Shown in pieces: positions 62,786 to 64,000 of a stretch of DNA of 64,000 nucleotides. A program made the position numbers and the translations under genes. Position 1 is the stretch's first letter. Each line of letters starts with the position of its first letter. Origin of the DNA: Rhytidiadelphus loreus (Eukaryota > Streptophyta > Bryopsida > Hypnales > Hylocomiaceae); contig OX344765.1 of NCBI GenBank assembly GCA_947034895.1, positions 27,037,001 to 27,101,000 of the forward strand, in the 5' to 3' direction. Below the pieces are notes generated by a model. That model made no database searches. It had not been told where the DNA came from and worked only from the letters and a program-made list of their open reading frames with translations.

Positions 62786-64000
62786 TTTGCCTAAGGGGTT
62801 TTACGAATCATTTTGCGACTGCACTGTCGTGGTAATGTTGGAAACCCAGAGCTCAAAATCGGTGGAGTCCAGTCAAATTTGGGAGGAATCTTTGAGTGCA
62901 CTTGAACCTCTTCAATCTTACCGCATGAGGTCCCAACTCTCTCATAGTTGAATGTGTAACAAGTATGCTACAGTCAATATTAGCGTGGCAAGAATGTAGG
63001 GTATTTGAGAATGTAAAATATGAGACAAGACCATAATGGAGAGGTGTTATAGGCAAACTACCCACAACCGATCAAATAAACAAATGTAGACATGATGTAG
63101 AGTAAAGGAAGGGGAAGGAAATATTTCTACAGGTGCAAAGATGAAAATGAGGGGGATTGTCAAAAATTTGGTAATTTTATTGCTTGAACTGAAATTACTA
63201 TGAATTTTAAAAGGCAAAAGTTGGGCTAGATCCATGTCCAATATCTAAAGTCTTTCAACTCCAATCATTCAAGAACTATTTCCTACTTTCTTGCTCACTA
63301 TTTCAAGACATGTGTCATGACCTTACTAGTCCCAACCTTGAAAAGGAGAAAAAAAGCATTCCAAGCTTTAATTGGAAATTTATTCTAGCCTTGGTTGGAA
63401 ATAACTACACCTTATAAGTTGGGAATGTGGCTCTAGTTGGGAATGGGTGGTCCTACCTTAACGAAGGTTAGCAATTGTCTACAAAATCATTGTGGGGTAT
63501 GATGTTCTTAAGTGGTAGTGACTTGGCGTTTTTTCAAGAACTAGGTTAATTAAACAAAGTTACTTGAAGAAAATTCCCAAAAGCTGAAGAAATCATCAAA
63601 AAGCAGCTTGTGTGTTGCTTGCTTACTTTACCTATTTTTATTGTAGGGTGATTTTGAGTAAGGCACACACTATATTTGCTTTTTATTTTTGCATATACGT
63701 ATCTAACAAACTTTCATACTCAATGGTGTAGTGACATACGTGTGTATAGAATAAAAATCTTACTCCAAGACAACTCATGGCCATCTTGTTCAATTGTCTA
63801 GTAAGATTGGAAAAAAATTCCTCACTTCAAACATAATAATCTTGCAATCTATGTGGTCAAGTAGGTTGAAAATTTTCCCACACTTTGCTATAATGGTATA
63901 CCACACTTTTATTCAATTGAAGTTTATTAAAAATATTCATTTTTAATTTTGGATCATGCCCAATAAATGGCAATTTTTGACAACTTCTCGTGAAAACACC
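62786..64000. other. AT-rich sequence at the right edge, no gene seen
   Basis: Low-complexity sequence with only short chance frames and a local TTGG(G/A)AAT iteration near 63365-63450. Confidence 0.4.

Overview
The window is nuclear DNA of a land plant, read as a non-seed plant, most likely a bryophyte such as a moss. The genes are intron-rich with GT-AG junctions, and six encode well-known plant housekeeping or metabolic families. Their proteins follow the flowering-plant versions closely in order and length but clearly differ in sequence. The spaces between genes are long, very AT-rich and littered with small DNA-transposon remnants. The species is an inference and cannot be settled from the sequence alone. 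Exon limits below were placed by hand from reading frame, splice consensus and recalled family sequence.

Layout. 126-8361 (+): the last 21 exons of the 160-kDa subunit of the mRNA cleavage and polyadenylation factor (CPSF160), running in from the left edge. 8362-13100: AT-rich transposon graveyard with a decayed Tc1/mariner transposase and a Stowaway-like MITE. 13132-14000 (+): mitochondrial ATP synthase epsilon subunit, two exons. 14804-19324 (-): cytosolic glutamine:fructose-6-phosphate aminotransferase (GFAT), 12 exons, 699 residues. 22041-26481 (-): DHX36-type DExH RNA helicase, 5 exons, 1235 residues. 27765-27953: CACTA-type hairpin MITE. 29373-30789 (-): GET2/CAML-like receptor for tail-anchored protein insertion, 2 exons. 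31270-33400: AT-rich repeats. 35352-40872 (+) and 42027-43295 (-): two convergent patatin-like phospholipases, one with 8 exons and a long disordered tail, the other without introns. 43296-59628: a 16-kb gene desert with MITEs, tandem duplications, a 48-bp perfect terminal-inverted-repeat element and a small GC-rich island. 59629-61846 (-): plastid-type NAD-dependent glycerol-3-phosphate dehydrogenase, 2 exons. 61847-64000: its upstream flank, with telomere-like motifs, then AT-rich sequence.

The genes do not form an operon or cluster with one job. They cover pre-mRNA 3' processing, respiration, hexosamine synthesis, RNA remodelling, ER membrane-protein insertion and lipid metabolism. The only local kinship is the patatin pair. 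The two patatin genes and the glycerol-3-phosphate dehydrogenase are all in lipid metabolism, but nothing in the sequence shows this to be more than chance.

The recurrent oddity is local tandem duplication of non-coding DNA next to genes. In two genes (the 8-exon patatin and the glycerol-3-phosphate dehydrogenase) the repeat unit spans the exon 1/intron 1 junction and so multiplies donor-like splice sites. I found no CRISPR array, rRNA, recognisable tRNA, viral gene or evidently new multi-gene system.
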